From NCBI GenBank assembly GCA_963814975.1, contig CAWFFB010000032.1, forward strand, positions 62,001 to 126,000: a stretch of 64,000 nucleotides of DNA, read 5' to 3'. The translations under genes were made by a program, and so were the position numbers. Position 1 is the stretch's first letter; each line of letters starts with the position of its first letter. The DNA comes from CAVUXJ01 sp963814975 (GTDB lineage: Bacteria > Acidobacteriota > Vicinamibacteria > Vicinamibacterales > CAVVIG01). This document shows, in pieces, positions 63,769 through 64,000 of the stretch. Below the pieces are notes generated by a model, which searched no databases, was not told the origin of the DNA, and worked only from the letters and a program-made list of their open reading frames with translations.

Positions 63769-64000
63769 TTGGGCAAGTCGTTCCATGGCCTCCTGGGTGT
63801 GGATCCCGTCTTCGCCGTGCGCTGTCCGGCCACCGCACGGACTGCACGGCCCTCGCCGCCGCGCCCGGCCGCCAGGCCGTACGCGTCGCGAACCGAACGG
63901 CCCGTGCCGTTCACACCCGGTGAATCGCTGTCCTTCGACGTGTCGTGGTTGTCGTACGTGACCGCCGGGGCGGCAACCCGGACGGTGCAGGAAAAACGCA
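63769..64000 (+). CDS. second DUF3108 protein, 3' end cut by the window
   Basis: Frame reading VPFTPGESLSFDVSWLSYVTAGAATRTVQEKR at the window end matches VPFKVGETLAYDVSWSSFLVAGTATTTVQEKR of the upstream gene. The part before it is Pro/Arg-rich. TTG at 63769 is a possible start, four bases after the thiS stop, but no clear signal peptide reads in this frame, so the start (or a nearby base) is uncertain. Confidence 0.75.
   Translation, partial: MGKSFHGLLGVDPVFAVRCPATARTARPSPPRPAARPYASRTERPVPFTPGESLSFDVSWLSYVTAGAATRTVQEKR

Overview
The window is a GC-rich chromosomal segment that looks like a soil acidobacterium, probably of the Vicinamibacteria group. The lineage call rests on gene content: a VWFA-related acidobacterial-type secreted protein, a large TonB receptor with an N-terminal carboxypeptidase-regulatory-like domain, a Ku protein, DUF3108 proteins, and island genes of a kind I associate with this group. 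It is inference, not a database result. No rRNA genes or CRISPR arrays are visible. One tRNA gene, tRNA-Lys(UUU), is present.

Layout. 0-18 kb is ordinary housekeeping: an hflX/tsaC/MFS/glpX run, acyl-CoA dehydrogenase, a SAM hydroxide adenosyltransferase-like gene, bactofilin, cysteine desulfurase and mnmA (tRNA thiolation), trxB/trxA, glgA divergent from an fdhE-like gene, a D,D-carboxypeptidase and an M20 peptidase. 18-28.5 kb holds an orphan DNA methyltransferase, a VWFA-related protein, a two-gene unit of unknown function, a haem run (response regulator, hemE, hemH, hemG), an O-methyltransferase, arginase and a second response regulator. 28.6-38 kb is a decayed integrated island that starts at the tRNA-Lys gene and ends in a truncated tyrosine integrase. 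It carries an IS256-type element with a broken transposase, one intact and one ruined phage terminase small-subunit gene, HGGxSTG and other small phage-island proteins, a nucleoside-phosphorylase/MTAN-like protein, a RodZ-like HTH membrane protein and secreted or lipoprotein cargo. 38-50 kb returns to core genes: TonB receptor, ku, efp, hsp20, degQ/htrA, a HupE-type protein, a TetR regulator, lipA and a ClpP-like protease. 50-64 kb holds an epimerase, a fused acyl-AMP ligase-ACP-acyltransferase, infA, a DEAD-box helicase, a BRCT-MerR-TPR protein, glucokinase, a giant NfnB-NfnA-like flavoprotein, and two DUF3108 genes flanking thiS (the second cut by the window end).

Two features cut across the window. 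First, many gene junctions hold fold-back arrays of short degenerate words. The left part repeats a 6-14 bp word, the right part repeats its reverse complement, and the word changes from locus to locus while some words recur far apart. This is the best candidate here for an under-described element class. Second, several genes have a TANAAT/CATAAT hexamer exactly six bases before the start codon, which suggests widespread leaderless transcripts.

Caution on sequence quality: conserved, normally essential genes carry one-base frame breaks in two blocks (about 19-28.4 kb and 50.4-62.2 kb), while 0-18 kb and 38-50 kb look clean. I read most of these as consensus errors rather than real pseudogenes and describe the restored proteins.
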